Positions 48,789 to 59,328 of a DNA stretch of 62,434 bases are shown piece by piece. The first letter of the stretch is position 1. Every line of letters begins with the position of its first letter. Source of the DNA: Opitutaceae bacterium. Lineage in GTDB: Bacteria; Verrucomicrobiota; Verrucomicrobiia; Opitutales; Opitutaceae. Position numbers and translations under genes: made by a program. The stretch covers positions 1 to 62,434 of the forward strand of contig JAHCAZ010000023.1 in assembly GCA_019634615.1 (NCBI GenBank), read 5' to 3'. The notes beneath the pieces are model-generated. The model was not told the DNA's origin and did no database searches. It saw nothing but the letters and a program-made list of their open reading frames with translations.

Positions 48789-48861
48789 GTAGCTACGAGC
48801 GTAAGCGAGTGGGAGCTTGGCGTACGCAGCCGGCAATCCACTCGCTCACGCTCGTAGCTAC
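48789..48861. repeat. Family A inverted repeat, copy 4 (24-25-24 bp)
   Basis: Arms 48789-48812 and 48838-48861 begin GTAGCTACGAGCG and end CGCTCGTAGCTAC with one mismatch. The spacer is 25 bp. Located between two plus-strand genes. A further partial word CCACTCGCTCGCG follows at 48888. Confidence 0.92.
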
Positions 48862-48936
48862 GGATCAGCCATGACCAACGGGCCATTCCACTCGCTCGCG
48901 CATTGCCAGTGACGCACCGAACGCTAGCCTGCGCGC

Positions 48937-50022
48937 ATGTCTGAGGACCTGAGCCTGAACGCGGCGACGCCGAAGAAACCGAGCATTCCGGTGAGTGACG
49001 GTCTGCGGGGATACCTGCACCGCTATCGGCGCGAGCGCGAGCTGCCGGTGACGTACGAGCGGCTCCGCGACTTCCACGAGTCGATCCCGCTGTGCGACGC
49101 CCAGGGCCGGCCGACGCTGTGGGACACCGTGATCTACCGTTCCGAGGAAATGGCGCCGCTCTACGAGGGCCTGAAGCGCATCTACGCCCGCCTGAAGGTC
49201 GACGGCAACCTGACCGTGGTGCAGCACCTCTACGTCGACCGCGTGGATTTCTGCAGCTTCGGCAATTCGACGCCGTTCCGCGTCCGCGTGGTCAACGCCT
49301 ACAACGACAACCAGGACTACTTCTACGTGAAGAAAGCCGATGCCTCGCGCATCTACGGCCTCGAGCTGGAGCACCTGCTATCACCCAACCGGCTCAACTT
49401 CCTCACGCACGGCAACACGCTGATCGAGGAGCACATCGCCGGCATCCCGGGAGACATCTTCATCGCGCGCTGGATGAACAACTCCGAGCTGAAGCCGATC
49501 CGCGTGGCCAAGGAGCTGGTGAAGTTCAACGAGCGCTGCTTCGTGCGCCTCCTCGGCGACATGCGGTCCTACAACTTCGTCTTCGTGCTCACGCCCGACT
49601 TCGAGGAGGCGCAGGTGCGCATCCGCGCGATGGACTTCGACCAGCAGTCGTACAACAGCCGGAAGCACTTCTACCTGCCGCAGTTCTTCAAGGAGAACGC
49701 ACCGCTCGTCGCCTACTGCACGAAGCACCTGCACGTGCAGACGGCGCTGCAGTACCAGCGGGAGGAGCAGACGCTGATGCTGCAGCGTGCCGATCTCGCC
49801 GCGGTGCGCCTCGGCCACCTGCTCGAGATGATGGCGCACGATCCGCTCGCGCCCGAGGAGAAGGTGGCGGCACTGCGCACGAGTCTCGCCGAGCATTACC
49901 AGCGCTCGGAGTACCTCCAGTGCGCGACGATGGGCGCGCTCGTGCGCGAAAATCTCGCGACGCTGCGCCATGTCGTGACGGAGCACGCCGATCCCGCGAC
50001 GGCGCCGGGCGCGCTGCACTGA
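48937..50022 (+). CDS. Uncharacterised protein with kinase-like motifs
   Basis: 361-residue soluble protein I cannot place in a named family. Its central part carries, in the right order, residues that resemble a protein-kinase/aminoglycoside-phosphotransferase fold: a beta-strand lysine in YFYVKKADASR (Lys132/133), a hinge-like LIEEHIAGIPGDIF (about 162-175), a catalytic-loop-like LLGDMRSYNFVFVL with Asp208 and Asn213, and a metal-binding-like IRAMDFDQQ with Asp233. No Gly-rich loop is evident. The N-terminal 120 residues include LKVDGNLTVVQHLYVDRVDF. Kinase activity is an inference. Followed after a 189-bp gap by a tiny Lys-rich peptide gene. Confidence 0.7.
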   Translation: MSEDLSLNAATPKKPSIPVSDGLRGYLHRYRRERELPVTYERLRDFHESIPLCDAQGRPTLWDTVIYRSEEMAPLYEGLKRIYARLKVDGNLTVVQHLYVDRVDFCSFGNSTPFRVRVVNAYNDNQDYFYVKKADASRIYGLELEHLLSPNRLNFLTHGNTLIEEHIAGIPGDIFIARWMNNSELKPIRVAKELVKFNERCFVRLLGDMRSYNFVFVLTPDFEEAQVRIRAMDFDQQSYNSRKHFYLPQFFKENAPLVAYCTKHLHVQTALQYQREEQTLMLQRADLAAVRLGHLLEMMAHDPLAPEEKVAALRTSLAEHYQRSEYLQCATMGALVRENLATLRHVVTEHADPATAPGALH

Positions 50023-50211
50023 GCGCTCAACGCGCGCGAATTTTTCGTCGCGACGGATTTTTTCGCGCAACGCATCGGAAAATATTCCGTGCGCATTTGT
50101 GTTGCGCGTTTTGCGCCAACGGTTGCATAACTTGGTTGTCACTCGTGCACGACTGTGAGTCGTGGCGAGTCTTTCAACCCAAAGCCCACACAAAATACGG
50201 AGCAAAAACCG

Positions 50212-50274
50212 ATGGCTAAGAAAGCTGCCAAGAAGAAACCCGCGAAGAAGACCGCCGCTAAGAAGAAGAAGTAA
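50212..50274 (+). CDS. 20-residue Lys/Ala-rich peptide
   Basis: A very short gene encoding MAKKAAKKKPAKKTAAKKKK, 12 of 20 residues lysine. It has its own signals: a GGAG Shine-Dalgarno sequence 9 bases before the ATG, unusual in this window, and a perfect terminator 25 bp after the stop. A possible promoter lies near TTGCGC and CATAAC around 50100-50135. The sequence looks like a miniature histone H1/Hc1-type tail or AlgP-like repeat, so nucleic-acid binding is likely. Too short for most gene finders. Confidence 0.72.
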   Translation: MAKKAAKKKPAKKTAAKKKK

Positions 50275-50298
50275 GGCGCTTCGCCCAATACAACACCT

Positions 50299-50335
50299 GA
50301 GCCGCTCCCGTCGTGGAGCGGCTCTCTTTTTTTCC
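50299..50335 (+). terminator. Rho-independent terminator of the Lys-rich peptide gene
   Basis: Perfect 10-bp stem GAGCCGCTCC/GGAGCGGCTC with a 6-base loop, followed by TCTTTTTTT. It lies 25 bp after the peptide stop codon. It also ends just before the stop of the convergent DUF5069 gene. Confidence 0.92.
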
Positions 50336-50344
50336 AGACTCGCG

Positions 50345-50818
50345 CTACTCGATCCGGCCCTCGTCGAAATCCATGAGGTCGGTGACGCTGATGATGTCCT
50401 CGGCGCGGTCCGCGCAGCCCATGTTGGTCAGCGCCTCCTTGAGAAACTCGCGTCCGCTCGGCGTCATGCCCTTCTGCACGTAGCTGCGGTTCCACTTGGC
50501 CACGCGCAAGTCGCGCGGGAAGAGCGCGAGCAGCCGGCGATCGCGCTCCGCCTCGTCCAGGCCGGCGTCGAGGCACTCATGGACGATCCGCTCGACGTCG
50601 TTCGGGTCGATGCCGAGGTGCAGGCAGAGAAACCGGTCCATGCCGCGCTTGTAGTTCTTCGCGTAGCTCGCCGGCAGCGCGCCGTGTTCTTTCACGTACT
50701 TGCACTTCGCCAGGAAACGCGGGAGATGCAGCAGCCCAGTCGCGGCGTGTGGCACATAGGGCGACGGCAGCTCGGTCAGAATCTCGCCGGAAGAACCGGG
50801 AATGGGCTTGGAAGGCAT
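50345..50818 (-). CDS. DUF5069 family protein (copy 2)
   Basis: 157-residue DUF5069 protein, paralogous to 31357-31809. Shared elements: GLLHLPRFLAKCKYVKEHGA near residue 28, MDRFLCLHLGIDPNDVERIV, and the C-terminal DLMDFDEGR. Function unknown. It lies downstream of the methylglyoxal synthase gene on the same strand, but a CCACGGATT repeat separates them. The ATG at 50818 has no Shine-Dalgarno sequence. Confidence 0.82.
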   Translation of the reverse strand: MPSKPIPGSSGEILTELPSPYVPHAATGLLHLPRFLAKCKYVKEHGALPASYAKNYKRGMDRFLCLHLGIDPNDVERIVHECLDAGLDEAERDRRLLALFPRDLRVAKWNRSYVQKGMTPSGREFLKEALTNMGCADRAEDIISVTDLMDFDEGRIE

Positions 50819-50829
50819 GGCGGAGTCTT

Positions 50830-50926
50830 AAACCACGGATTACCCTCCTTCGCCAAGCCTACGGAGGGCAGGCACGGATAGAAAATAAACCGATTCCAAT
50901 CCGTGCCATCCGTGAAATCCGTGGTT
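50830..50926. repeat. Family F inverted repeat, copy 3, with nested hairpin
   Basis: Left AAACCACGGATTACC faces ATCCGTGCC, ATCCGTGAAATCC and GTGGTT on the right. Inside is a different small hairpin (CCTCC...GGAGG around 50844-50868). Same outer words as the element at 9440-9580 but with another insert. Confidence 0.75.
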
Positions 50927-50937
50927 CAATAATGTCT

Positions 50938-51432
50938 TCAGGTCTTTTTCCCGGCAGCCGGTGCGGTCTCGGCGACAGGAATGGGGCGGTTGCGGTAGGT
51001 GTCGTAGTCGGGGACGAGGCGCGTGTAGGGCTTGTCCATGAGCGGCGACGAGATGATGAAGTCGGCCGAGGCGCGGTCGCAGGCGATGGGGATGTTCCAC
51101 ACCACGGCCATGCGCAGGAGCGCCTTCACGTCGGGATCGTGGGGCTGCGGCTCGAGCGGGTCCCAGAAGAAGATCAGGAAGTCGATCTCACCCTCGACGA
51201 TCTTGGCGCCAATCTGCTGGTCGCCGCCGAGCGGGCCGCTCTGCAGCTTGGTGATGGGGAACTTGAGCTCCTTTTCGAGCAGCAGGCCCGTCGTGCCCGT
51301 GGCGTAAACTTTGTGGTGTGCCAATAGATCGCGGTTGAACTTCGCCCATTCGACGAGGTCGCGCTTCTTGTGATCGTGCGCGACGAGCGCGATCTTCTTG
51401 TCCGGTTCCATGACGATTTTCTTGTAGGCCAT
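50938..51432 (-). CDS. mgsA: Methylglyoxal synthase
   Basis: 164-residue cytoplasmic enzyme converting dihydroxyacetone phosphate to methylglyoxal and phosphate, a bypass used under phosphate limitation. Motifs: [20 protein letters not shown] near residue 14, [14 protein letters not shown], and the catalytic [20 protein letters not shown] with the active Asp, then [20 protein letters not shown]. The length is close to the family norm with a short Ala/Lys tail. The leader has no Shine-Dalgarno sequence. Confidence 0.96.
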   Translation of the reverse strand: MAYKKIVMEPDKKIALVAHDHKKRDLVEWAKFNRDLLAHHKVYATGTTGLLLEKELKFPITKLQSGPLGGDQQIGAKIVEGEIDFLIFFWDPLEPQPHDPDVKALLRMAVVWNIPIACDRASADFIISSPLMDKPYTRLVPDYDTYRNRPIPVAETAPAAGKKT

Positions 51433-51469
51433 GGAAGCAGCGTAGCAGGACGCGGGCCGGAGGCAATGG

Positions 51470-51546
51470 AGGGCGGGTCTGTGACCCGCCCTTGGTACGA
51501 GGCGAACGCGGGGGCCGCGTCAGAGGGCAGGTCAGAGACCTGCCCT
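51470..51546. repeat. Family C inverted repeat, copy 2 (23-31-23 bp)
   Basis: Left arm 51470-51492 (AGGGCGGGTC-TGT-GACCCGCCCT) and right arm 51524-51546 (AGGGCAGGTC-AGA-GACCTGCCCT). Arm order, length and 31-bp spacer are the same as in the element at 7218. Located between gltD and mgsA. Confidence 0.92.
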
Positions 51547-51577
51547 ACTTGAAGCCGCATTTCGGGTACTTAACCTT

Positions 51578-53056
<1,479 letters not shown>

Positions 53057-53063
53057 GGGAGGT

Positions 53064-53148
53064 AAGGTGTAAGAGGTGTAAGGTATAAGGTGTAAGGGAT
53101 GAAGTGGCGGAGGTTTGCTTGGAGCTTACGCTCTTAATCCTTATCCCC
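53064..53148. repeat. Tandem GGTGTAAG words between gltB and gltD
   Basis: GGTGTAAG occurs at 53066, 53075 and 53089; CTTACG and CTTATCCCCTTA on the other side form a decayed inverted partner. It makes up almost the whole gltB-gltD gap and would lie in the gltD leader, with no Shine-Dalgarno sequence before the ATG. Confidence 0.5.
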
Positions 53149-56100
53149 TTAATTCCCGCCGACGCGGGCGAGGTCGCGCGCGTTTTCCTCGAACGCGGCC
53201 ATGATGGCCTCGTCGCCGGTGAGGCCCTGGGCCTGGGCGCGGTCGATGCAGGCGAGCATGCGCTTGTAGTCCTTGGGCATGACCTTGACGAACTTGGGCT
53301 GGTAGGCGGCCCAGTTCGCCAGAATCGCCGCGGCGCGCGTGCTCTGCGTGTAATCCTGGTGGCGCTCGATCATCGCGCGGACCTCGGCGATCTCCGCCGG
53401 GGTCTCGAGCTTCTCGAGGCCGATCATGGCGCCGTTGGCGCGCTTGGCGAAGTCGCCGGTCTCGTCGAGGACGTAGGCGACGCCGCCCGACATGCCGGCG
53501 CCGAAGTTGCGGCCCGTGGGACCGAGGACAACGACGCGGCCGCCGGTCATGTACTCGCAGCCGTTGTCACCGATGCCTTCGACCACGGCGTTGACGCCGG
53601 AATTGCGGACCGCGAAGCGCTCGCCCGCCATGCCGCGGATGTAGACCTCGCCGGACGTGGCGCCGTAGAGGGCCACGTTGCCGATGATCATGTTCTCCTC
53701 GGCCTTGAAGGTGGCGTCGCGCGGCGGATAGATGACGATCTTGCCGCCGGAGAGGCCCTTGCCGACGTAGTCATTGGCGTCGCCCTCGATGCTGAAGGTC
53801 ATGCCCTTCGTCATGAAGGCGCCGAAGCTCTGGCCGGCGGAACCCTTGAAGCGGATGCGGATCGTGTCCTCGGGGAGGCCCTTGGCACCGTGCTTCTTGG
53901 TGACCTCGTGGCTGGTGATGGTGCCGACCACGCGGTTGACGTTGCGGATGGGCAGCTCGGCGACGACCTTCTCGCCGCGCTCGATGGCGGGGCGGCAGAG
54001 CTCGACGAGCGTCGTGAGGTCGAGGGACTTGTCGAGACCGTGGTCCTGCGGGATGGCGCAGAAGCGGCCGACCTCGGGCCCGACCTCGGGCGAGTAGAGG
54101 ATGTTGGAGAAGTCGAGGCCCTTGGCCTTCCAGTGGTTGATGGCCTGCTTGGGCTCGAGGCAGCCGACCTGGCCGATCATCTCCTCGATGGTGCGGAAGC
54201 CGAGCTGGGCCATGATCTCGCGGACCTCCTCGGCGATGAACTTCATGAAGTTAACCACGTACTCCGGCTTGCCGGTGTACTTGGCGCGGAGCTTCGGATC
54301 CTGGGTCGCGACGCCGGTCGGGCAGGTGTTGAGGTGGCAGACGCGCATCATGATGCAGCCCGTGGTGACGAGCGGCCCGGTGGCGAAGCCGAACTCCTCG
54401 GCGCCGAGCAGGGCGGCGATGACGACGTCGCGGCCGGTCTTGAGCTGGCCGTCGGTCTCGACCGCGATGCGCGAGCGGAGGTTGTTGAGGACGAGGGTCT
54501 GGTGGGTCTCGGCGAGGCCGAGCTCCCACGGCAGGCCGGCGTGCTGCAGCGAGGTCTGCGGTGAGGCGCCCGTGCCGCCGTCATAGCCGGAGACGAGCAC
54601 GACGTCGGCGTGCGCCTTGGCGACGCCGGCGGCGATGGTGCCGACGCCGACCTCGGACACGAGCTTGACGCTGACGCGCGCGTGGCGGTTGGCGTTCTTG
54701 AGGTCGTGGATGAGCTCGGCGAGGTCCTCGATGGAGTAGATGTCGTGGTGCGGCGGCGGCGAGATGAGGCCGACGCCCGGGGTCGAGTGGCGGGTCTTGG
54801 CGACCCACGGGTAGACCTTGCCGCCGGGGAGCTGGCCGCCCTCGCCGGGCTTGGCGCCCTGGGCCATCTTGATCTGGAGCTCGCGGGCATTGGCCAGGTA
54901 CTCGCTGGTCACGCCGAAGCGGCCGGAGGCGACCTGCTTGATGGCGGAGTTCTTGGAATCGCCCTGCTCGTTGGTCCAGGTGAAGCGCGCGGGATCCTCG
55001 CCGCCCTCGCCGGTGTTGGACTTGCCGCCGATGCGGTTCATGGCGATGGCGAGCGTCTCGTGCGCCTCCTGCGAGATGGAGCCGTAGGACATGGCGCCCG
55101 TCTTGAAGCGCTTCATGATCTTCTCCGCCGGCTCGACCTCCTCGAGCGGGATCGGCGTGCCGGGCTTGAACTCGAGCAGGCTGCGCAGCGTGCAGAGGTT
55201 CTTCCCCTGCTCGTTGATGATCTTCGAGTAGTTCTTGAAGGTCGCGTAGCTGCCGGTGCGCGTGGCCTTCTGGAGGAAGTGGATGGACTCGGGCGTGAAC
55301 AGGTGGGCCTCGCCGTCGACGCGCCACTTGTAGATGCCGCCGACGGGCAGCACGTGGCCGTCGACCTGGCGCTCGGGATACGCGGCGTGGTGGCGGGCGA
55401 GGACCTCCTTGGCGATGACGTCGAGGCCGATGCCGCCGACGCGCGAGGCGGTCCAGGTGAAGTAATGGTCGACGACGTCCTGGCGCAGGCCGAGCGCCTC
55501 GAAGACCTGGGCGCCACGGTAGCTCTGGATCGTGGAGATGCCCATCTTGGACATGACCTTCACGACGCCCTTGGAGGCGGCCTTCACGTAGTTCTTGCAG
55601 GCGGTCTTGTGGTCGATGCCGGTGAGCACGCCCTCGTGGATCATGTCGTCGATGGTCTCGAAGACGACGTAGGGATTGATGACGCTCACGCCGTACCCGA
55701 TGAGGAGCGCGAAGTGGTGCACCTCGCGGGCCTCGCCGGTCTCGAGCACGAGACTGGCGCGCGTGCGCAGGCCCTCGCGGATGAGGTAGTGGTGCAGGCC
55801 GGCGACGGCCAGCAGCGCCGGGATGGGCGCGAAGTCCTGGTTCACGCCGCGGTCGCTCAGGATGAGGATGTTGATCTCCTCCTCCTCGATCATGCGGCGG
55901 GCGATCATGCAGATCTCCTCCATCGACTTGGCGAGGCCGCGCTCGCCGCGGGCGGTGCGGAAGAGGGCGGGCAGGACGCCGACCTTGAAGCCGGGCTGGT
56001 CGAGGCGGCGGATCTTGGCGAACTCCTCGTTGGTGAGGACGGGCCACTTGATCTCGACGCGACGGCAGGCCGAGGGCTGCGGGTTCAGCAGGTTGCCCTC

Positions 56101-57774
56101 GGAGCCGAGGCGGGTCTCGGCGGAGATGACGATTTCCTCGCGGATGGAGTCGATCGGCGGGTTGGTGACCTGCGCGAAGAGCTGCTTGAAGTAGTCGTAG
56201 AGGAGCCGCGGCTTGTTCGACAGCACGGCGAGGGCGCCGTCGTTGCCCATCGAGCCGATGGCCTCGACGCCGTCGCGCGCCATCGGGGTGATGATGATGC
56301 GCTCGTCTTCGTTGGTGTAGCCGAAGGCGATCTGGCGCTGGAGAAGCGTCTCGTGGTCCGGCACCGGGACCGACGGCGCCTCGGGCAGGTCCTCAAGGTG
56401 GAGATGGTGCTCGGCGATCCAGTCGGCGTAGGGCCGCTCGCTGGCGAGTTGCCGCTTGATCTCCTCGTCCTCGATGATGCGGCCCTGGACGGTGTCGACG
56501 AGGAAGAGGCGGCCGGGTTGGAGGCGGCCCTTGCGGACGATGTCGGCGGGCGGGATGTCGAGCACGCCGGACTCGGAGGCCATGATGACGAGGCCGTCCT
56601 TGGTCACGCAGAAGCGCGAAGGGCGGAGGCCGTTGCGGTCGAGGATGGCGCCGATCTGCTTGCCGTCGGTGAAGGCGATGGCGGCCGGGCCGTCCCAAGG
56701 CTCCATCAGGCAGGCGTGGAACTGGTAGAAGGCGCGGCGAGCCGGGTCCATGTGGGGGTCGCCCGACCACGGTTCCGGGATCATCATCATGACCGCGTGC
56801 GCCAGCGGGCGGCCGGCGAGGACGAGAAGCTCGAGCGTGTTGTCGAACATCGCCGAGTCGCTGCCGTTCGGGTTCACGATCGGGAGGATCTTGCTGACGT
56901 CGTCACCGAAGGCGTCGGTGTCGAACAGCGCCTCGCGGGCGTGCATCCAGTTGATGTTGCCGCGGAGGGTGTTGATCTCGCCGTTGTGCGCGATGTAGCG
57001 GTACGGGTGCGCGCGGTCCCAGCTCGGGAAGGTGTTCGTGCTGAAGCGCGAGTGCACGAGGCCGATCGCGGTCTCCATCGCGGGGTCGGACAGGTCGGGG
57101 AAGTACTTCGCCAGCTGGTCGGTGAGCAGCATGCCCTTGTACACGAGCGTGCGGCTCGAGAGGCTGGTGACGTACCACTGCTCGGCGCCGGCCATGGTGG
57201 AGGTGCGGATCTCGGAGTAGCTGCGCTTGCGGATGAGGTAGAGCTTGCGCTCGAAGGTGATCTCGTCAGTCACGCCGTCGCCGCGGCCGATGAAGATCTG
57301 GCGCATGAACGGCTCGCAGGACTTGGCGGTCTCGCCGAGCGACGCGTTGTTGGTCGGCACGGTGCGCCAGCCGAGGCAGTGCTGGCCCTCCGACTGGATG
57401 ATGCGCTCGAAGGCCTGCTCGATCTTGCGGCGGACGGTCGGGTTGCGCGGGAGGAAGATGATGCCGCAGCCATACTCGCCGGCGGCGGGAAGGGTAAACC
57501 GCGCCTTCTTGGCGGCCTCCTGCAGGAACTTGTGCGGCATCTGCAGGAGCACGCCCGCGCCGTCGCCCGTGTTGGGTTCGCTGCCGGCGGCGCCGCGGTG
57601 GTCGAGATTGGTCAGCACCTGCAGCGCCTGCTGCAGGATCTGGTGCGATTTGCGCCCGTGCATGTCCGCCACGAAACCGACGCCGCAGGCATCGTGCTCG
57701 AAGGCCGGATCATACAGGCCCTGCTTGGTGGGCCGCTGGTTGAACTGCGTCGGGAGGGAGGACTTGCTGGGCAT
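53149..57774 (-). CDS. gltB: Glutamate synthase, large (alpha) subunit
   Basis: 1541-residue GOGAT large subunit. The first 29 residues are a propeptide; Cys30 in [14 protein letters not shown] is the glutamine-amidotransferase nucleophile. Domains in order: class II amidotransferase (about 30-430), central domain, FMN-binding synthase barrel (about 830-1210) with [20 protein letters not shown] and [15 protein letters not shown], the 3Fe-4S motif [12 protein letters not shown] (Cys1140, 1146, 1151), and the C-terminal beta-helix (about 1270-1500) with [12 protein letters not shown] and [14 protein letters not shown]. The length is typical. Upstream of gltD on the same strand. Confidence 0.98.
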   Translation of the reverse strand: MPSKSSLPTQFNQRPTKQGLYDPAFEHDACGVGFVADMHGRKSHQILQQALQVLTNLDHRGAAGSEPNTGDGAGVLLQMPHKFLQEAAKKARFTLPAAGEYGCGIIFLPRNPTVRRKIEQAFERIIQSEGQHCLGWRTVPTNNASLGETAKSCEPFMRQIFIGRGDGVTDEITFERKLYLIRKRSYSEIRTSTMAGAEQWYVTSLSSRTLVYKGMLLTDQLAKYFPDLSDPAMETAIGLVHSRFSTNTFPSWDRAHPYRYIAHNGEINTLRGNINWMHAREALFDTDAFGDDVSKILPIVNPNGSDSAMFDNTLELLVLAGRPLAHAVMMMIPEPWSGDPHMDPARRAFYQFHACLMEPWDGPAAIAFTDGKQIGAILDRNGLRPSRFCVTKDGLVIMASESGVLDIPPADIVRKGRLQPGRLFLVDTVQGRIIEDEEIKRQLASERPYADWIAEHHLHLEDLPEAPSVPVPDHETLLQRQIAFGYTNEDERIIITPMARDGVEAIGSMGNDGALAVLSNKPRLLYDYFKQLFAQVTNPPIDSIREEIVISAETRLGSEGNLLNPQPSACRRVEIKWPVLTNEEFAKIRRLDQPGFKVGVLPALFRTARGERGLAKSMEEICMIARRMIEEEEINILILSDRGVNQDFAPIPALLAVAGLHHYLIREGLRTRASLVLETGEAREVHHFALLIGYGVSVINPYVVFETIDDMIHEGVLTGIDHKTACKNYVKAASKGVVKVMSKMGISTIQSYRGAQVFEALGLRQDVVDHYFTWTASRVGGIGLDVIAKEVLARHHAAYPERQVDGHVLPVGGIYKWRVDGEAHLFTPESIHFLQKATRTGSYATFKNYSKIINEQGKNLCTLRSLLEFKPGTPIPLEEVEPAEKIMKRFKTGAMSYGSISQEAHETLAIAMNRIGGKSNTGEGGEDPARFTWTNEQGDSKNSAIKQVASGRFGVTSEYLANARELQIKMAQGAKPGEGGQLPGGKVYPWVAKTRHSTPGVGLISPPPHHDIYSIEDLAELIHDLKNANRHARVSVKLVSEVGVGTIAAGVAKAHADVVLVSGYDGGTGASPQTSLQHAGLPWELGLAETHQTLVLNNLRSRIAVETDGQLKTGRDVVIAALLGAEEFGFATGPLVTTGCIMMRVCHLNTCPTGVATQDPKLRAKYTGKPEYVVNFMKFIAEEVREIMAQLGFRTIEEMIGQVGCLEPKQAINHWKAKGLDFSNILYSPEVGPEVGRFCAIPQDHGLDKSLDLTTLVELCRPAIERGEKVVAELPIRNVNRVVGTITSHEVTKKHGAKGLPEDTIRIRFKGSAGQSFGAFMTKGMTFSIEGDANDYVGKGLSGGKIVIYPPRDATFKAEENMIIGNVALYGATSGEVYIRGMAGERFAVRNSGVNAVVEGIGDNGCEYMTGGRVVVLGPTGRNFGAGMSGGVAYVLDETGDFAKRANGAMIGLEKLETPAEIAEVRAMIERHQDYTQSTRAAAILANWAAYQPKFVKVMPKDYKRMLACIDRAQAQGLTGDEAIMAAFEENARDLARVGGN

Positions 57775-57903
57775 GGATGGGGGCGCGGTCGGTGGTTCGG
57801 AAAATCAGGTCGGATGGATTCTGCGTGTCACGCTAGCCGGATTCATGCCGTGGCCCGGGCGGTGAGCCCGCAGGTCGAGGGACGAATGGTTAGGCATGGG
57901 GAC

Positions 57904-57939
57904 AAAAAAAAGGCCGGTCGCGTTGCGCGAGAGCCGGCC
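57904..57939 (-). terminator. Rho-independent terminator of the glutaredoxin-like gene
   Basis: On the minus strand GGCCGGCTCTCGCG-CAA-CGCGACCGGCC forms a stem with a 3-base bulge, followed by TTTTTTTT. It lies about 30 bp beyond the stop codon at 57972 and separates that gene from gltB. Confidence 0.7.
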
Positions 57940-57971
57940 CGGAGCGTTTGGATTGCGGTGAGCTCTCAGCG

Positions 57972-58307
57972 TTAGAAGAAGCGGACGGTTTTGGTAGCCA
58001 TTTTGGCGTGTTCCGCGTCCGAGCAGCCCGCGTTGGTGGGGATGTCGGTCGAGGCGTCGGTCGGTTTCACGAGGTCGTTGCTGAGCAGATAGTTCTCCAC
58101 TTCCTCGCCCGAGACATCAGCGAGCATCACGCCGTCGATTTCGACGCAGGGCGAGAGGGGCTGGCCGGACTTCTGCACCATTTCCGCGTAATTTTCGCGG
58201 TGGTTGATGATATCGATGTCTTCAAAGGCGAGCCCGTGCTTGCGGAGGACGGCGCGGACGCCGTTGGACCATCCACAATGCGGCTTAAGATAGGCTTTGA
58301 TTTTCAT
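57972..58307 (-). CDS. Glutaredoxin-like protein (CGWS motif)
   Basis: 111-residue thioredoxin-fold protein. The opening MKIKAYLKPHCGWSNGVRAV carries CxxS instead of the usual CPYC, so a monothiol mechanism or a non-redox role is likely. VLRKHGLAFEDIDIINHREN and SPCVEIDGVMLADVSGEEVE match the glutaredoxin core, including the cis-Pro preceding CVEIDG. A 30-residue tail with one more Cys follows. The ATG at 58307 is chosen over longer frames because it begins the first strand. It has its own terminator, so it is separate from gltB. Confidence 0.85.
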   Translation of the reverse strand: MKIKAYLKPHCGWSNGVRAVLRKHGLAFEDIDIINHRENYAEMVQKSGQPLSPCVEIDGVMLADVSGEEVENYLLSNDLVKPTDASTDIPTNAGCSDAEHAKMATKTVRFF

Positions 58308-58408
58308 TCGACAGGATGACGCAGGACAAAAGTCGCGCAAGGTATAGGGCGCGAAATTCCATCGGCAAGAGGAAGTTTAGATTATTTTTGGCATAAGCCC
58401 GCCCGGAC

Positions 58409-59242
58409 TTATAGTTCGCGCCGCAGGCCGCGCCGGAATTCCGTCGGCGCCTGGCCGGTCTGGCGCCGGAATTGCCGCGAGAAGTAAAAGATGTCCTGGA
58501 AGCCCAGCGCCTCCGCGATCATGCCGACGGTCAGGTCGGACTCCGCCAGCAATTGCCGCGCCCGCGTCACCCGCGCCTGGATGACGAAGTCCTGCGGCCG
58601 AAGGCCGGTGACGCTGAGAAACACCCGCGAGAAGTGATCCGCGCTGTAGCCCGCCGCCCGGGCCAATTCAGCGACCGGCGGCACCTGACGTGGGTCCTCC
58701 CGGATCCGCGCCGCGAGCCGCAGGATCAGATCCCGGTGCCGCAGCTCCGTGCCGGTGCCCTGCAACTCCTTTTGCGCCGCCTGCTCGCGGGCGAGTTCCA
58801 GCAGGAGTCCGCCCAGCAGCGCCGCGCCCACCGCCTCACCTGTACGCTCCGGCGCCAGGTCGATGATGCGGCGCATGACGGCATCGACGAACTCCACCTG
58901 CCGCGTCCGCAGCACCTCGAACGGCGGCTTGAAAGCGGATAAAGGCAAACCCCGGGCCCCGCGCACCAGTTCGAAATGAATGTAATTCACCCCCAGGCGC
59001 TCCACCGAGTCCTGCTCCGCCTCGTAGCGCCGACCCGGGCGCATCCAGACACACGTGCCCGGTGTCAGCGGCACCTCCTCGCCCTCGATCGCCAGCAGGC
59101 CGCGACCGGCCCAGACGAACCAGAGGTCGAAGTCGTGCAGGCCGCGTGACCAGTCGCGCCCCAGGCGCCAGCCCGGCTCACAGCGCACCCGCCCGCGCGC
59201 GCCGAGCCGCGGGGTGCAGGTCTGGGAGCCAAAGGCAATCAT
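58409..59242 (-). CDS. AraC family transcriptional regulator
   Basis: 277-residue regulator. The N-terminal cupin-like sensor (about 25-100) reads HDFDLWFVWAGRGLLAIEGE and CVWMRPGRRYEAEQ. The C-terminal helix-turn-helices (about 180-277) read PPVAELARAAGYSADHFSRV and TVGMIAEALGFQDIFYFSRQ, ending RQTGQAPTEFRRG. ATGs at 59242 and 59278 are both possible; the first is preferred. It is divergent from a PhyH gene 86 bp away, repeating the arrangement at 46.6 kb, and probably controls it. Confidence 0.9.
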   Translation of the reverse strand: MIAFGSQTCTPRLGARGRVRCEPGWRLGRDWSRGLHDFDLWFVWAGRGLLAIEGEEVPLTPGTCVWMRPGRRYEAEQDSVERLGVNYIHFELVRGARGLPLSAFKPPFEVLRTRQVEFVDAVMRRIIDLAPERTGEAVGAALLGGLLLELAREQAAQKELQGTGTELRHRDLILRLAARIREDPRQVPPVAELARAAGYSADHFSRVFLSVTGLRPQDFVIQARVTRARQLLAESDLTVGMIAEALGFQDIFYFSRQFRRQTGQAPTEFRRGLRREL

Positions 59243-59328
59243 GTCGGATAAGCACAAACAATTACCGGCGCCGTGCATGGCTCCGCAAGGTGATTTCTGG
59301 CACCTTCGCCGCCCGCCACACCCACCCC

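Noticed and set aside
5994..51546. The dispersed palindromes as a degenerate CRISPR array or att sites.
   Set aside because: Copies are scattered over 45 kb, are inverted pairs rather than regularly spaced direct repeats, and no cas or integrase gene is present.
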